Of a stretch of 64,000 nt of DNA, positions 33,904-41,980 are shown in pieces. How positions within the stretch are numbered: position 1 is the stretch's first letter; each line of letters begins with the position of its first letter. Source of the DNA: Rhodoferax sp. (GTDB taxonomy: Bacteria > Pseudomonadota > Gammaproteobacteria > Burkholderiales > Burkholderiaceae_C); NCBI RefSeq assembly GCF_012927445.1, contig NZ_JABBPD010000004.1, positions 655,039 through 719,038 of the forward strand, written 5' to 3'. Under the pieces are notes generated by a model. That model did not search any database. It had not been told where the DNA came from and saw only the letters and a program-made list of their open reading frames with translations. The translations under genes were made by a program, and so were the position numbers.

Positions 33904-34122
33904 ATGACACGCCAATACGTGGATTGCCGGGAATTTCCAAGTGACATGAATTGCTCGGTAGCGATCGCGGCTGACACGGACCAAGAACTGCTGGAGGCAG
34001 CCGTTCAGCACGCCGTCGCGGTTCATCACCACGAAGACTCCCCGGAATTGCGCCAACAAATTCGGCAACTCTTCAAGGAAGGCACGCCACCCATGGCGGT
34101 GTCGCGCAAGCAGCCCGCCTGA
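33904..34122 (+). CDS. DUF1059-family small protein
   Basis: A 72-residue protein: MTRQYVDCREFPSDMNCSVAIAADTDQELLEAAVQHAVAVH, then HHEDSPELRQQIRQLF. Conserved Cys8 and Cys17 and the His-rich AVHHHEDS segment are the DUF1059 pattern, which suggests metal or stress involvement, but the function is undefined. A strong GGGAGG ribosome-binding site lies 5 bases before ATG, and an intrinsic terminator follows. Confidence 0.85.
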   Translation: MTRQYVDCREFPSDMNCSVAIAADTDQELLEAAVQHAVAVHHHEDSPELRQQIRQLFKEGTPPMAVSRKQPA

Positions 34123-34136
34123 CTGGGCCTTCCCAT

Positions 34137-34166
34137 AAAAAAAGCGGCACCAGGCCGCTTTTTTTT
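34137..34166. terminator. bidirectional intrinsic terminator
   Basis: AAGCGGC (34142-34148) pairs with GCCGCTT (34154-34160) around an ACCAG loop, flanked by an A run on the left and a T run on the right. It serves both the plus-strand DUF1059 gene and the minus-strand purH gene that converge here. Confidence 0.9.
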
Positions 34167-34198
34167 ACTTAACACCGATCACGCGGCAGTAAGCCCGT

Positions 34199-35779
34199 TC
34201 AATGGCGGAAATGGCGCACACCGCTGAACACCATCGCCACACCGCGCTCGTTGGCGGCATCGATCACTTCCTGATCGCGCATCGAGCCACCGGGCTGGAT
34301 GACGCAGGTCGCACCGGCGTCTACCACCACATCCAGACCGTCGCGGAACGGGAAGAAGGCGTCGCTGGCGACCGCCGTGCCATTCAATGACAGGTTGGCA
34401 TGTTGCGCCTTGATGCTGGCGATGCGGGCCGAGTCCAGGCGGCTCATTTGACCGGCGCCGACGCCCATCGTCATGCCATCTTTGCAGAACACGATGGCGT
34501 TGCTCTTGACGAACTTGGCCACGTTCCAGGCAAACAACAGGTCTTGCAACTGCTGTGCCGTCGGTTGCACCTTGGTGACGACCTTGAGGTCGGCCAGCGT
34601 GAGCGTGTGGTTGTCGGCAGTCTGCATCAGCAGGCCGGAGCTGACGCGCTTGATGTCCATCGTGTTGCGGCCCTGGCTGCCGTCGGTGGGCAGGCTGATT
34701 TTCAGGATGCGCACATTGACCTTGGTCTTGAACACTTCCAGCGCCTCGGGGGTGTAATCCGGCGCCATCAGCACTTCAACGAACTGTTTTGAGATTTGCA
34801 GCGCAGCCTGCTCGTCCAGCGTGCGGTTGAGGGCAATGATGCCGCCAAAAGCGGAGGTCGGGTCGGTCTGAAACGCCTTACTGTAGGCTTCCAGCGTGTC
34901 GGCGCCCACCGCCACGCCACACGGGTTGGCGTGCTTGACGATGACGCAGGCCGCTTCCTTGCTGGCGTCAAAGCTCTTGACGCATTCCCACGCCGCGTCA
35001 GCGTCGGCGATGTTGTTGAAGCTCAGTTCCTTGCCGTGCAATTGCACGGCCGTCACCAAGGAGCCGGCGGCCGGGTTCAGGTCGCGGTAGAAGGCGGCTT
35101 GTTGGTGCGGGTTTTCGCCATAGCGCAGGTCTTGCAGCTTGATGAACTGGCTGTTGGCCTGGGCCGGGAACAACTGGCGCGCCGGCGTGCTGTTGTCTTC
35201 TTCAAAGGTGATCGACGACAAATAGTCGCTGATGGCGCCGTCGTACTGGCTGATGCGGTTGAACGCAGCCACCGACAGGGCAAACTTGGTTTTGAGCGTC
35301 AGGCCACCGTCGGTCAACTCGGCCAGCACTTGGGCGTACTGCGAGGCGTCGGTCAACACCGCCACGTCTTTCCAGTTCTTGGCTGCGCTGCGCACCATGG
35401 CGGGGCCGCCAATGTCGATGTTTTCAATCGCATCTTCCAGCGTGCAACCGGGCTTGGCGACGGTCGACTCAAACGGGTAAAGATTCACCACCAGCAAGTC
35501 GATGGTGTCGATACCGTGCGCTTTGATGGCCCCCATGTGCTCGGGCAGGTCGCGCCGGGCCAGCAGGCCGCCGTGCACTTTGGGGTGCAGGGTTTTGACT
35601 CGGCCGTCCAGCATTTCGGGGAAACCGGTGACTTCCGCCACTTCGGTCACGGGCAGGCCGGCATCGGCCAGCAATTTGGCGGTGCCGCCGGTGGACAGCA
35701 GCTTGATGCCCAGCGCGTGCAGCGCCTGTGCAAATTCAACGATGCCGGTTTTGTCGGAGACGGATAAGAGTGCGTTCAT
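34199..35779 (-). CDS. purH: bifunctional AICAR transformylase/IMP cyclohydrolase
   Basis: A 526-residue enzyme for the last two steps of IMP synthesis. The N-terminal MGS-like IMP cyclohydrolase domain ([20 protein letters not shown], then [41 protein letters not shown]) is followed by the transformylase domain with [11 protein letters not shown] and SNAIVF. It follows fis on the same strand after 57 bp, an arrangement common in betaproteobacteria (dusB-fis-purH). Confidence 0.98.
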   Translation of the reverse strand: MNALLSVSDKTGIVEFAQALHALGIKLLSTGGTAKLLADAGLPVTEVAEVTGFPEMLDGRVKTLHPKVHGGLLARRDLPEHMGAIKAHGIDTIDLLVVNLYPFESTVAKPGCTLEDAIENIDIGGPAMVRSAAKNWKDVAVLTDASQYAQVLAELTDGGLTLKTKFALSVAAFNRISQYDGAISDYLSSITFEEDNSTPARQLFPAQANSQFIKLQDLRYGENPHQQAAFYRDLNPAAGSLVTAVQLHGKELSFNNIADADAAWECVKSFDASKEAACVIVKHANPCGVAVGADTLEAYSKAFQTDPTSAFGGIIALNRTLDEQAALQISKQFVEVLMAPDYTPEALEVFKTKVNVRILKISLPTDGSQGRNTMDIKRVSSGLLMQTADNHTLTLADLKVVTKVQPTAQQLQDLLFAWNVAKFVKSNAIVFCKDGMTMGVGAGQMSRLDSARIASIKAQHANLSLNGTAVASDAFFPFRDGLDVVVDAGATCVIQPGGSMRDQEVIDAANERGVAMVFSGVRHFRH

Positions 35780-35836
35780 GGGTTTAAATAAAGTAATCGA
35801 TAAAAAAAGTGAGGCTCACAAGCGCTGGCGCACGGC

Positions 35837-36073
35837 TCACTCAATCAGCTTGTGTTCCAGCAGTTTCTTGCGCAAGGTGTTGCGGTTCAAGCCCAGCCAC
35901 TGGGCGGCTTTGGATTGGTTGTTGTCGGCATGCTGCATGACGACTTCAAGCAGCGGTTTTTCCACCACGTTGACCACCATGTTGTACATGCCGTTGGGCT
36001 CGCTTTCGCCCAAGTCCCTGAGGTAGTCCGTCAGGCTGTTGCGCACGCATTCTTCTATGTGCATCGTGCTCAT
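35837..36073 (-). CDS. fis: Fis family nucleoid protein
   Basis: A 78-residue protein with the C-terminal Fis helix-turn-helix NQSKAAQWLGLNRNTLRKKLLEHKL. The N-terminal part (YLRDLGESEPNGMYNMVVNVVEKPLLEVVMQ) is the shorter beta-proteobacterial form. It bends DNA and activates rRNA and other promoters. It overlaps the dusB stop by 4 bases, so the two are translationally coupled as in most proteobacteria. Confidence 0.95.
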   Translation of the reverse strand: MSTMHIEECVRNSLTDYLRDLGESEPNGMYNMVVNVVEKPLLEVVMQHADNNQSKAAQWLGLNRNTLRKKLLEHKLIE

Positions 36074-37122
36074 GCTGCTTTTTCCATGTGCTTTTCTTTC
36101 TCGCTTTGCAAACCATTTGGAACGGCCGCCGGCATCCGGTCCATCTGCGCGTTCATCCCGTCAAAAAAATCAGCCACGGCACGGGTCTGGTGGCCGCAGT
36201 CTTCGATCAAATTCATGCGCGCCCGAAAGTCCTCGCCGCCGGGCAAGGACTTGACGTACCAACCAATGTGCTTGCGCGCCGTGCGCACGCCGGAGTATTC
36301 GCCGTACAGCGCGTAATGGTCTTGCAGATGGTCCAGCAACAGCTGTTTGACCTCGGCCACCAGTGGCGGCGCCAGATGGGTGCCGGTCGCCATGAAATGC
36401 GCCATTTCGCGAAAAATCCAGGGCCGGCCCTGCGCCGCGCGACCGATCATCACGGCGTCGGCCTGGGTCGCGGCCAGCACCTGCAGCGCCTTCTCGGGCG
36501 ACGCAATATCGCCGTTGGCCACCACCGGCACGCGCACCGCGGCCTTGACGGCGGCAATGGTGTCGTACTCGGCCTGCCCGTTGTAGCCCTGTTCGCGGGT
36601 GCGCCCGTGCACCGTGATCATCTGCACGCCCGCCTGTTCGGCGGCCCGGGCCAGCACCACGGCATTTTTTTGCGCCTGGCACCAGCCGGTGCGCATTTTG
36701 AGCGTGACCGGCACACCGCGCGGCGCACAGACGGCCACCACGGCCTCGACGATGGACAAGGCCAGCGTTTCGTCCTGCATCAGGGCGGAACCGGCCCATT
36801 TGCTGCAGACTTTTTTGGCCGGGCAACCCATGTTGATGTCAATGATCTGTGCGCCCCGGTCAATGTTGTAGGCCGCCGCCTCGCCCATCATCCCCGGCTC
36901 GGTGCCGGCGATTTGCACCGCGATCGGGCCGGGCTCGCCTTCGTGGTTGGCACGGCGCGAGGTTTTCAGCGTGCCCCACAAATCCGGCCGGCTGGTGACC
37001 ATTTCACTCACGGCATAGCCCGCGCCCAACTTCTTGCAAAGCTGACGGAACGGTCGATCCGTCACCCCCGCCATGGGGGCGACAAAGAACGGATTGGCGA
37101 GCGAATAGGGACCAATGTTCAT
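36070..37122 (-). CDS. dusB: tRNA-dihydrouridine synthase DusB
   Basis: A 350-residue FMN enzyme. VAPMAGVTDRPFRQLCKKLG opens the TIM barrel, NMGCPAKKVC holds the catalytic Cys, and ITVHGRTREQGYNG and GDIASPEKA complete the FMN/tRNA site. The C-terminal helical domain contains KHIGWYVKSLPGGEDFR. It reduces specific uridines in tRNA and sits upstream of fis in the conserved dusB-fis pair. Confidence 0.97.
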   Translation of the reverse strand: MNIGPYSLANPFFVAPMAGVTDRPFRQLCKKLGAGYAVSEMVTSRPDLWGTLKTSRRANHEGEPGPIAVQIAGTEPGMMGEAAAYNIDRGAQIIDINMGCPAKKVCSKWAGSALMQDETLALSIVEAVVAVCAPRGVPVTLKMRTGWCQAQKNAVVLARAAEQAGVQMITVHGRTREQGYNGQAEYDTIAAVKAAVRVPVVANGDIASPEKALQVLAATQADAVMIGRAAQGRPWIFREMAHFMATGTHLAPPLVAEVKQLLLDHLQDHYALYGEYSGVRTARKHIGWYVKSLPGGEDFRARMNLIEDCGHQTRAVADFFDGMNAQMDRMPAAVPNGLQSEKEKHMEKAA

Positions 37123-37249
37123 GCGGACAAATGAATGACGATGAGACCTTGTGCAGGGTTAAAACAGGGGGGGCGGCAAAAAGCCAGAGGTGAATTCTAA
37201 CTGCCCAAAATTTCAGCAATTAAAACGTAAACCCTATACTCACGCACCC

Positions 37250-37720
37250 ATGCCCACCTGGATCGATCACCTCCTCAAACTACTGGCGCTGCCCGAATTC
37301 GGCCTGAGCACGGTGTTTGTCGTGTCGTTCATTTCGGCCACGCTCATTCCCCTAGGCTCCGAGCCGGTGGTGTTTGGTCTCGTCAAGCTGAATCCGGCCC
37401 TTTTTTGGCCGACCATCCTGGTCGCCACCGCCGGCAACACCCTGGGCGGCGCCGTGACGTGGGCCATGGGCCTGGCGTCGCACAAAGTGGTTGATCGCTA
37501 CCAGCATTCCAAACATCATTTGCGGGCGCTGGACTGGCTGGAACGCATCGGCCCGAAAGCCTGCCTGCTGGCCTGGCTACCGGGCATCGGCGACCCGCTG
37601 TGTGCCGTCGCCGGCTGGCTCAAACTGCCGTTCTGGCCCTGCCTGGCCTACATGGCGATTGGCAAGTTTGCCCGCTACCTGACGATGACAGCGGCACTGG
37701 TTGGCCTGTTTGGCCCTTAA
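37250..37720 (+). CDS. YqaA/DedA-like membrane protein
   Basis: A 156-residue protein from ATG 37250 (MPTWIDHLLKLLALPEFG); a 20-residue upstream extension was rejected as not family-like. It has three or four membrane segments with the VTT/SNARE-associated pattern: SATLIPLGSEPVVFGLVKLNP, ATAGNTLGGAVTWAMG and WLPGIGDPLCAVAGWLKLPF. Homologues are inner-membrane proteins of the DedA superfamily, some implicated in lipid carrier flipping. The long hairpin at 37731-37801 begins 10 bp after the stop. Confidence 0.85.
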   Translation: MPTWIDHLLKLLALPEFGLSTVFVVSFISATLIPLGSEPVVFGLVKLNPALFWPTILVATAGNTLGGAVTWAMGLASHKVVDRYQHSKHHLRALDWLERIGPKACLLAWLPGIGDPLCAVAGWLKLPFWPCLAYMAIGKFARYLTMTAALVGLFGP

Positions 37721-37730
37721 ACATCGGGCA

Positions 37731-37801
37731 GGGATGAGGCAGCGCGTGGGAGCGACTGAACCTGCGGTTCTTGATGTCGCACCCACGCGCTGCCTCATCC
37801 C
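37731..37801 (+). repeat. long hairpin element, copy A
   Basis: A perfect 20-bp stem (GGGATGAGGCAGCGCGTGGG at 37731-37750 with its complement at 37782-37801) encloses a 31-nt interior that folds again (GCGAC/GTCGC and GAACC-TGC-GGTTC). The 30-nt core at 37751-37780 is identical, in inverted orientation, to 40058-40087. There is no T run, so it is not a standard terminator. Its twin lies on the other side of the AT-rich island. Confidence 0.9.
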
Positions 37802-37846
37802 CACCGACTTGACGTGTTGACGGCCTCAGGTCAAACGCCCCAAAAC

Positions 37847-37890
37847 GCTATGATTTTTATAGCTTTTTACGCTTTCTGCACGGCGGCTAG
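37847..37890 (+). repeat. dispersed repeat copy at left edge of the AT-rich island
   Basis: GCTATGATTTTTATAGC (37847-37863), then TTTTTACGC...GCACGGCGGCTAGCGG: the head and degenerate tail of the dispersed repeat, plus orientation. Confidence 0.65.
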
Positions 37891-38162
37891 CGGATTTTTA
37901 AGCTTACAAAAAAGAATGACTCAAGCCACAAACCCATACGTTTGCATCACATTGATTTGTGGATCAGTTGATTGACACGAAACAATCAAAACAGGTGGCA
38001 CGCTAGCCTTGTTTTTGGGTGTCAACAATACGACCGTTTTACGAACACTATTTCAACGATGAAATTTGACCTGGATCGGTTAGCAACAGTTTAGGACGCC
38101 GATGTTGGCGTGAGTGGTGCTTAAAAAAAGATGGCATGAAAAATTTTAAAAAAATACAAAAA

Positions 38163-38201
38163 TAGCTTAAATACATCTTGCAACTATCTTAAATATATCT
38201 T
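38163..38201 (+). promoter_or_regulatory. tandem operator-like repeat upstream of the EVE-like gene
   Basis: TAGCTTAAATACATCTT (38163-38179) and TATCTTAAATATATCTT (38185-38201) match at 15 of 17 positions, 22 bp apart, 36 bp before the start codon at 38238. Tandem sites at about two helical turns in a promoter region suggest binding of a regulator. The regulator is unknown. Confidence 0.45.
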
Positions 38202-38237
38202 AGGATTGCTTCATTGTTTTTTTAAACGGAGCTAACA

Positions 38238-38795
38238 ATGAATGACCAAGTTAAAGCAAAAGTATGGGGGGTGTTCGTCGGCGAAAGAGGTGATCAATTG
38301 GAGGCGTTCAACTCAAAAAATGGGCCATTTCCGCCGTCACCTGGAGTAGAGGGTTACATTGCGATAGGTTGGGCAGGAATGGGCGACCTTCGAATGTTCA
38401 AAAACAACTACTCTGACTACTTGGAAAAATTTAGAATTTTGTACCCTGATGAAGATGGAAATGAAAGAGTTCTAAAAACACAAGCAAACATACCGTGGAA
38501 TTTCGCTTATTCCATAAATGATGGCGATTTTGTTATTTGCCCTTCATCAGCATCTGGGTATTTGCTTATTGGGAATATCGTTGGGGATTATGAAAATGAC
38601 TTCAATAATTGGATAAGCGTTGCAAAGACAAAAACACGTGCTGATCTTATGCACTTAAGACGTGTTAAATGGATTACTGCCTTATCCAAGGATGATCCAA
38701 GATATGAAAAAATTCATCGAATTGGACAGCTAACAGTTGTATCCCCAAGTTTATCTGCAATAGATTTGATTAACATAATTAACGAAGATAAATAA
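38238..38795 (+). CDS. stand-alone EVE/PUA-like domain protein
   Basis: A 185-residue protein. The blocks GYIAIGWAGMGDL, WNFAYSINDGDFVICPSSASGYLLIGNIVGDYEND and LMHLRRVKWI follow the pattern I know from N-terminal EVE/PUA-like sensor domains of Mrr-type, modification-dependent restriction enzymes ('IGW...GDl...Gd.v......y.iG.i.GdY......hRr.VkW'). Here the protein ends after that domain, so no nuclease is fused. GGAG (38226-38229) is the ribosome-binding site. GC content is far below that of the core genes. It could bind modified nucleotides or DNA, which is inference. It is the first gene of the AT-rich island. Confidence 0.6.
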   Translation: MNDQVKAKVWGVFVGERGDQLEAFNSKNGPFPPSPGVEGYIAIGWAGMGDLRMFKNNYSDYLEKFRILYPDEDGNERVLKTQANIPWNFAYSINDGDFVICPSSASGYLLIGNIVGDYENDFNNWISVAKTKTRADLMHLRRVKWITALSKDDPRYEKIHRIGQLTVVSPSLSAIDLINIINEDK

Positions 38796-38833
38796 ATAAA
38801 ATTTAGATTTCTTGATTTACAACGAGGCATAAA

Positions 38834-39016
38834 ATGGCGAAAATTAAATACGAAATTAGATTCTACATTTCAAATTCAACTGGTAGTTCAAAACAAGGTC
38901 CAAATACAGCAACGATTGAGGCTGAAAGCGAAATAAATGCCATTTCAGAAATAAAGAAAAAATACCCTGATTCATCAACTAGGAAATTTGAGTTAATTTC
39001 ATTAAAACAAAAATAG
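38834..39016 (+). CDS. small hypothetical protein (AT-rich island)
   Basis: A 60-residue lysine-rich protein: MAKIKYEIRFYISNSTG, then a helix (ESEINAISEIKKKYPD) and a final strand (KFELISLKQK). The pattern is beta-alpha-beta. CGAGG lies upstream at an acceptable distance. It starts 38 bp after the EVE-like gene on the same strand and with the same low GC, so the two are probably co-transcribed. Family not recognised. Confidence 0.6.
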   Translation: MAKIKYEIRFYISNSTGSSKQGPNTATIEAESEINAISEIKKKYPDSSTRKFELISLKQK

Positions 39017-39153
39017 AAAAGTAAATAAGGAATAGCCAACCCTCAATATAGTATTTGTTAATCTGAATTTTGCCGAATATTTTTTAAATATTTATCGGTC
39101 TAACTTCTTGTGAGACAAGTCAAGAAAACTATTAGGATAGCAAGGAAGTAATC

Positions 39154-39399
39154 ATGAGCCAAGGTATCTGCAATACATGTCGTAAATATAAAAAATTACA
39201 TGGCAATGGTTCGTGTGGAGGTTGTCAAGCACAAAAATATGGAGGGGATTTCGCAGAATGGCTATTTGATTTTGTGGCTAAAAAAATAAAATTATTTATT
39301 AATAGAAAAAAAATAATTTGTACAATAAATTTATGCCAATTCAACACTCCAGTCGAACGTCGCGATCTGTATAAAAAAATTAATCACAATCTCAAGTAG
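39154..39399 (+). CDS. small Cys-rich (zinc-ribbon-like) protein
   Basis: An 81-residue protein with AAGGAAG upstream of ATG. The N-terminus CNTCRKYKKLHGNGSCGGC has two CxxC pairs 12 residues apart, a likely zinc knuckle. An amphipathic segment (FAEWLFDFVAKKIKLFI) and a basic tail follow. It resembles small nucleic-acid-binding or regulatory proteins, but I recognise no family. Same strand and base composition as its neighbours. Confidence 0.55.
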   Translation: MSQGICNTCRKYKKLHGNGSCGGCQAQKYGGDFAEWLFDFVAKKIKLFINRKKIICTINLCQFNTPVERRDLYKKINHNLK

Positions 39400-39461
39400 T
39401 TAACCACCTATTAAACTACTTAATTTACTAAAATTTATGGTGTTTATCTTAGAATAATTCA

Positions 39462-39773
39462 ATGAAAAAATATATTAACATCGCATTTTTAATGATTTCC
39501 ATTTCATCAATTTCTATTTCATCCTATGCTGAAATTCTCAAAGGACAACGCATTGTTGGATACTATGATTGCGGCACAATGCAATGCAATTTCGTGACCC
39601 CTGATGCCGGAACATTTGATTTTGAAGTTGCCGATAAGAAAGTAGCACCTAAAATTTTCAAATTATGTAAAGTTGATGATATTTGTGCGATTACAGGTGA
39701 TCTTGACATTGAAAATTCAACAATCCTTAAAGTAATTAAGGTTGAAAATAGCGGGACTAAACACAAAAAATAA
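39462..39773 (+). CDS. small exported hypothetical protein
   Basis: A 103-residue protein with a signal peptide (MKKYINIAFLMISISSISISSYA, cleavage near SYA-E), so it is periplasmic or secreted. The mature part is rich in strands (GQRIVGYYDCGTMQCNFVTP, FKLCKVDDICAITGDLDI) and has four Cys that could form two disulfides. There is no convincing ribosome-binding site. It is the last gene of the AT-rich run. Function unknown. Confidence 0.55.
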   Translation: MKKYINIAFLMISISSISISSYAEILKGQRIVGYYDCGTMQCNFVTPDAGTFDFEVADKKVAPKIFKLCKVDDICAITGDLDIENSTILKVIKVENSGTKHKK

Positions 39774-40032
39774 AGTGCAATACGTACCCTGCTTGAATTA
39801 TTTTAGATTTCAATGCAGTGTCGTGGTATTCGAAAAATATCAAGACACTGCATAATGCCTTAAATCGTGAATTCTGAAATCTTTAAATTGTGTTCATAAA
39901 AGGAACCTTTGCTGAACAGCCAGCTAGGCCATCCACTTGACATAACGTCCTGTCGCGTCAAGTGGAAACCGCAGCACCCAATGTCAGCTAGCAGGCAGGC
40001 CCGCTCGACCACCTGCAAATCACACAACGCTA

Positions 40033-40111
40033 GGCGGGGACGGGGCAGCGTTTGGGGGCGACATCAAGAACCGCAGGTTCAGTCGCTCCCAAGCGCTGCC
40101 CCGTCCCCGCC
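40033..40111 (-). repeat. long hairpin element, copy B (inverted twin of copy A)
   Basis: An 18-bp perfect stem (GGCGGGGACGGGGCAGCG, 40033-40050, with 40094-40111) continues as a further 12 pairs with two G-U pairs (40051-40062 / 40082-40093). The loop contains GAACC-GCA-GGTTC. Read on the minus strand, the stem matches copy A at 17 of 20 positions, and each difference is matched on the opposite arm, so the pairing is kept. The core (40058-40087) is identical to copy A. Confidence 0.9.
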
Positions 40112-40140
40112 GGTCCGAAACAAAAAAATACCCGAACCCA

Positions 40141-40188
40141 CTATCAATAAAATAGCTTCTTACGCAAGCTGCTCAAGCTCTAAAGCCC
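40141..40188 (+). repeat. dispersed repeat copy at right edge of the island
   Basis: CTATCAATAAAATAGC, then TTCTTACGCAAGCTGC and a TCTAAAGCCC tail: a degenerate copy of the dispersed element in plus orientation. Confidence 0.55.
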
Positions 40189-40213
40189 GATTCGGAATAA
40201 ATCAAGAGATGAC

Positions 40214-40233
40214 CAGGAAGTTCATCACGTCGC
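40214..40233 (+). repeat. 20-bp duplication of the ychF 3' end, left copy
   Basis: CAGGAAGTTCATCACGTCGC is identical to 40635-40654, which encodes the end of YchF (DVMNFL) on the minus strand. Here it supplies the stop codon of the truncated antitoxin gene. Confidence 0.9.
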
Positions 40234-40440
40234 ACGAAAGGCGGCGGACACGTCGGGTGATAGGCGGATGGTAGTGGGCACCTTGGGCGCGGCCTTGACG
40301 CTGCCCACTGGGCGGCCCTGGCGCCGTGCCATGATCTGCTCGGGCGTGGTCACGCGGCCCTCGCCGCGCTTGGCCTGGGCTATGGACTCCAGCAAATCGC
40401 GTTCAAATTCACTCAGTTCTGTATCGACTTTGAGTTTCAT
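40225..40440 (-). CDS. truncated BrnA-like antitoxin
   Basis: A 71-residue protein (MKLKVDTELSEFERDLLESIAQAKRGEG...). RRQGRPVGSVKAAPKVPTTIRLSPDVSAAFRAT is the ribbon-helix-helix region of BrnA-type antitoxins, which usually continues '..GKGWQ.R...AL'. Here the frame ends abruptly at AFRAT exactly where the 20-bp ychF duplication begins, so the C-terminal helix is lost. A 3' toxin fragment overlaps its start. It is probably non-functional or altered. Confidence 0.6.
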   Translation of the reverse strand: MKLKVDTELSEFERDLLESIAQAKRGEGRVTTPEQIMARRQGRPVGSVKAAPKVPTTIRLSPDVSAAFRAT

Positions 40441-40556
40441 AATTTCGCCTCTCGTGAAGTTTTGCCAGCTCGCGCAAAAATGCAGCCGACAAGTTATCTT
40501 GCGTGGACTTGTCGTAGACGGTCAAAGCGAATGACTTCACAGCAGACGAACAGACA
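40413..40556 (-). pseudogene. 3' remnant of a RelE/HigB-type toxin gene
   Basis: The frame encodes SFALTVYDKSTQDNLSAAF then LRELAKLHERRNYETQ, similar to the C-terminus of RelE-superfamily toxins ('l.vY.Kse.ddls..el..l..l'), and stops at 40413-40415, overlapping the antitoxin start. The 5' part is missing; a dispersed repeat copy (40559-40609) abuts the break. No start codon with support remains. Confidence 0.5.
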
Positions 40557-40558
40557 CC

Positions 40559-40609
40559 GCTATTATTTTAATAGCTGCTTACGCAGGCAGAACAGGGGCT
40601 ACAGCCCCG
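40559..40609 (+). repeat. dispersed repeat copy between toxin remnant and ychF
   Basis: GCTATTATTTTAATAGC (40559-40575), then TGCTTACGCAGGCAG and the tail AACAGGGGCTACAGCCCCG: one of the most complete copies of the element. Confidence 0.75.
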
Positions 40610-40622
40610 TTTCTTATAAATA

Positions 40623-41708
40623 TCAGGAACTGAACAGGAAGTTCATCACGTCGCCATCCTTGACGACGTATTCCTTGCCTTCGCTGCGCATCTTGCCGGC
40701 ATCTTTGGCGCCCTGCTCACCCTTGTGGGTGATGAAATCTTCAAAGGCAATGGTCTGGGCCCGGATGTAGCCCTTCTCAAAGTCGGTGTGAATCACACCC
40801 GCCGCCTGCGGGCCGGTATCGCCGACATGGATGGTCCAGGCGCGCACTTCTTTCACGCCAGCCGTAAAGTAGGTTTGCAGGCCCAGCAGCTTGTAGGCCG
40901 CAATGATCAGGCGGTTCAGGCCCGGCTCTTCCTGGCCGATTTCGGCGAGGAACATTTTCTTGTCTTCCTCTTCCATGTCTGCCATTTCGGCCTCGATCTT
41001 GGCGCAGATCGCCACCACCGGCGCGTTTTGCGCTTTGGCGTAGGCGGTCAGGCGGTCCAGGAATGGATTGTTCTCAAAACCATCTTCGGCCACGTTGGCC
41101 ACAAACATGGCAGGCTTGGCGGTGATCAGGAAGAACTGCGTCAGCAACGGCAACTCTTCCTTGCTGAACGCCAGGGTCCGCACCGGTTTGGCTTCATTCA
41201 GCGCCGCCTGGCATCTTTCCAGAATCGACACCAGCTTGATGGACTCCTTGTCACCGGAGCGTGCGGCCTTGGTCACGCGGTGCAAGGCTTTTTCCACCGC
41301 CTGCAGATCGGCCAGGCACAACTCGGTCTGGATCACTTCCATGTCGGAGATCGGATCGACCTTGCCAGCGACGTGAATCACGTTGTCGTCTTCAAAGCAG
41401 CGCACCACATTGATGATGGCGTCGGTTTCGCGGATGTGGGCCAGAAACTTGTTGCCCAGGCCTTCGCCGGTGCTGGCGCCGGCCACCAGGCCGGCAATGT
41501 CCACAAACTCAACAATCGCGCGCTGCACCTTTTGCGGCTTGACGATCAGGGACAGCGCATCGAGACGGGCGTCCGGCACTTCCACGATGCCCACATTGGG
41601 CTCGATGGTGCAAAACGGATAGTTTTCGGCGGCGATGCCGGCCTTGGTCAGGGCGTTAAACAGGGTCGATTTACCGACGTTGGGCAAGCCCACAATGCCA
41701 CATTTCAT
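40623..41708 (-). CDS. ychF: redox-regulated ATPase/GTPase YchF (OLA1 family)
   Basis: A 361-residue Obg-family protein. The P-loop is [14 protein letters not shown], switch II is [10 protein letters not shown], and the NKxD motif is replaced by NVAE, the hallmark of YchF, which prefers ATP. The C-terminal TGS domain ends in [17 protein letters not shown]. It binds ribosomes and regulates stress translation. The last 20 bp of the gene region are duplicated at 40214-40233. Confidence 0.97.
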   Translation of the reverse strand: MKCGIVGLPNVGKSTLFNALTKAGIAAENYPFCTIEPNVGIVEVPDARLDALSLIVKPQKVQRAIVEFVDIAGLVAGASTGEGLGNKFLAHIRETDAIINVVRCFEDDNVIHVAGKVDPISDMEVIQTELCLADLQAVEKALHRVTKAARSGDKESIKLVSILERCQAALNEAKPVRTLAFSKEELPLLTQFFLITAKPAMFVANVAEDGFENNPFLDRLTAYAKAQNAPVVAICAKIEAEMADMEEEDKKMFLAEIGQEEPGLNRLIIAAYKLLGLQTYFTAGVKEVRAWTIHVGDTGPQAAGVIHTDFEKGYIRAQTIAFEDFITHKGEQGAKDAGKMRSEGKEYVVKDGDVMNFLFSS

Positions 41709-41980
41709 GAAATTTCCTTAAAAATCAAAGCACTAGCGAACCCAACGGGGCATCGTGGAAGTGCCGGACCCGCGCAAGATAACGGGGTCGAAAAGATCAA
41801 AACCAAACGGGCAAAACACGGCATTGCTGCACAGTTTTGTCCTCGTTTAGCCCTGGAAGATTGATGTCAATTGTAATGATCAGCGAGCCAATGCTTAAAA
41901 AGGCGAGCGCGACCGATGGGCGCATCCTGCGGGAGAGTGGTCCAGTCGCAAGGTGCACACCGTACGCCGTCCAAAGAAGA

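Larger units (their letters stand above)
37721..38237. other. 517-bp intergenic region at the island boundary
   Basis: The region holds hairpin A, a dispersed repeat copy and, from about 37900, a sharp drop in GC. The last 80 bp before the next gene contain the tandem repeat 38163-38201. I see no ORF worth calling and no recognisable tRNA or integrase at this edge. Confidence 0.65.
39774..40224. other. 451-bp region at the right edge of the island
   Basis: The region holds an inverted repeat (CCACTTGAC 39933-39941 / GTCAAGTGG 39957-39965), hairpin copy B (40033-40111) and a dispersed repeat copy (40141-40188). A 121-codon frame at 39909-40274 runs through all of these structures and is not a real gene. 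GC content returns to core values near 39990. Confidence 0.65.

Noticed and set aside
37731..37801. Hairpin copy A as an ordinary intrinsic terminator of the YqaA-like gene
   Set aside because: The 20-bp stem is far longer than usual, there is no T run, and an inverted homologue with covariation exists at 40033-40111.
39909..40274. 121-codon frame at the right edge of the island
   Set aside because: It passes through hairpin copy B and a dispersed repeat; the product has no protein-like pattern.
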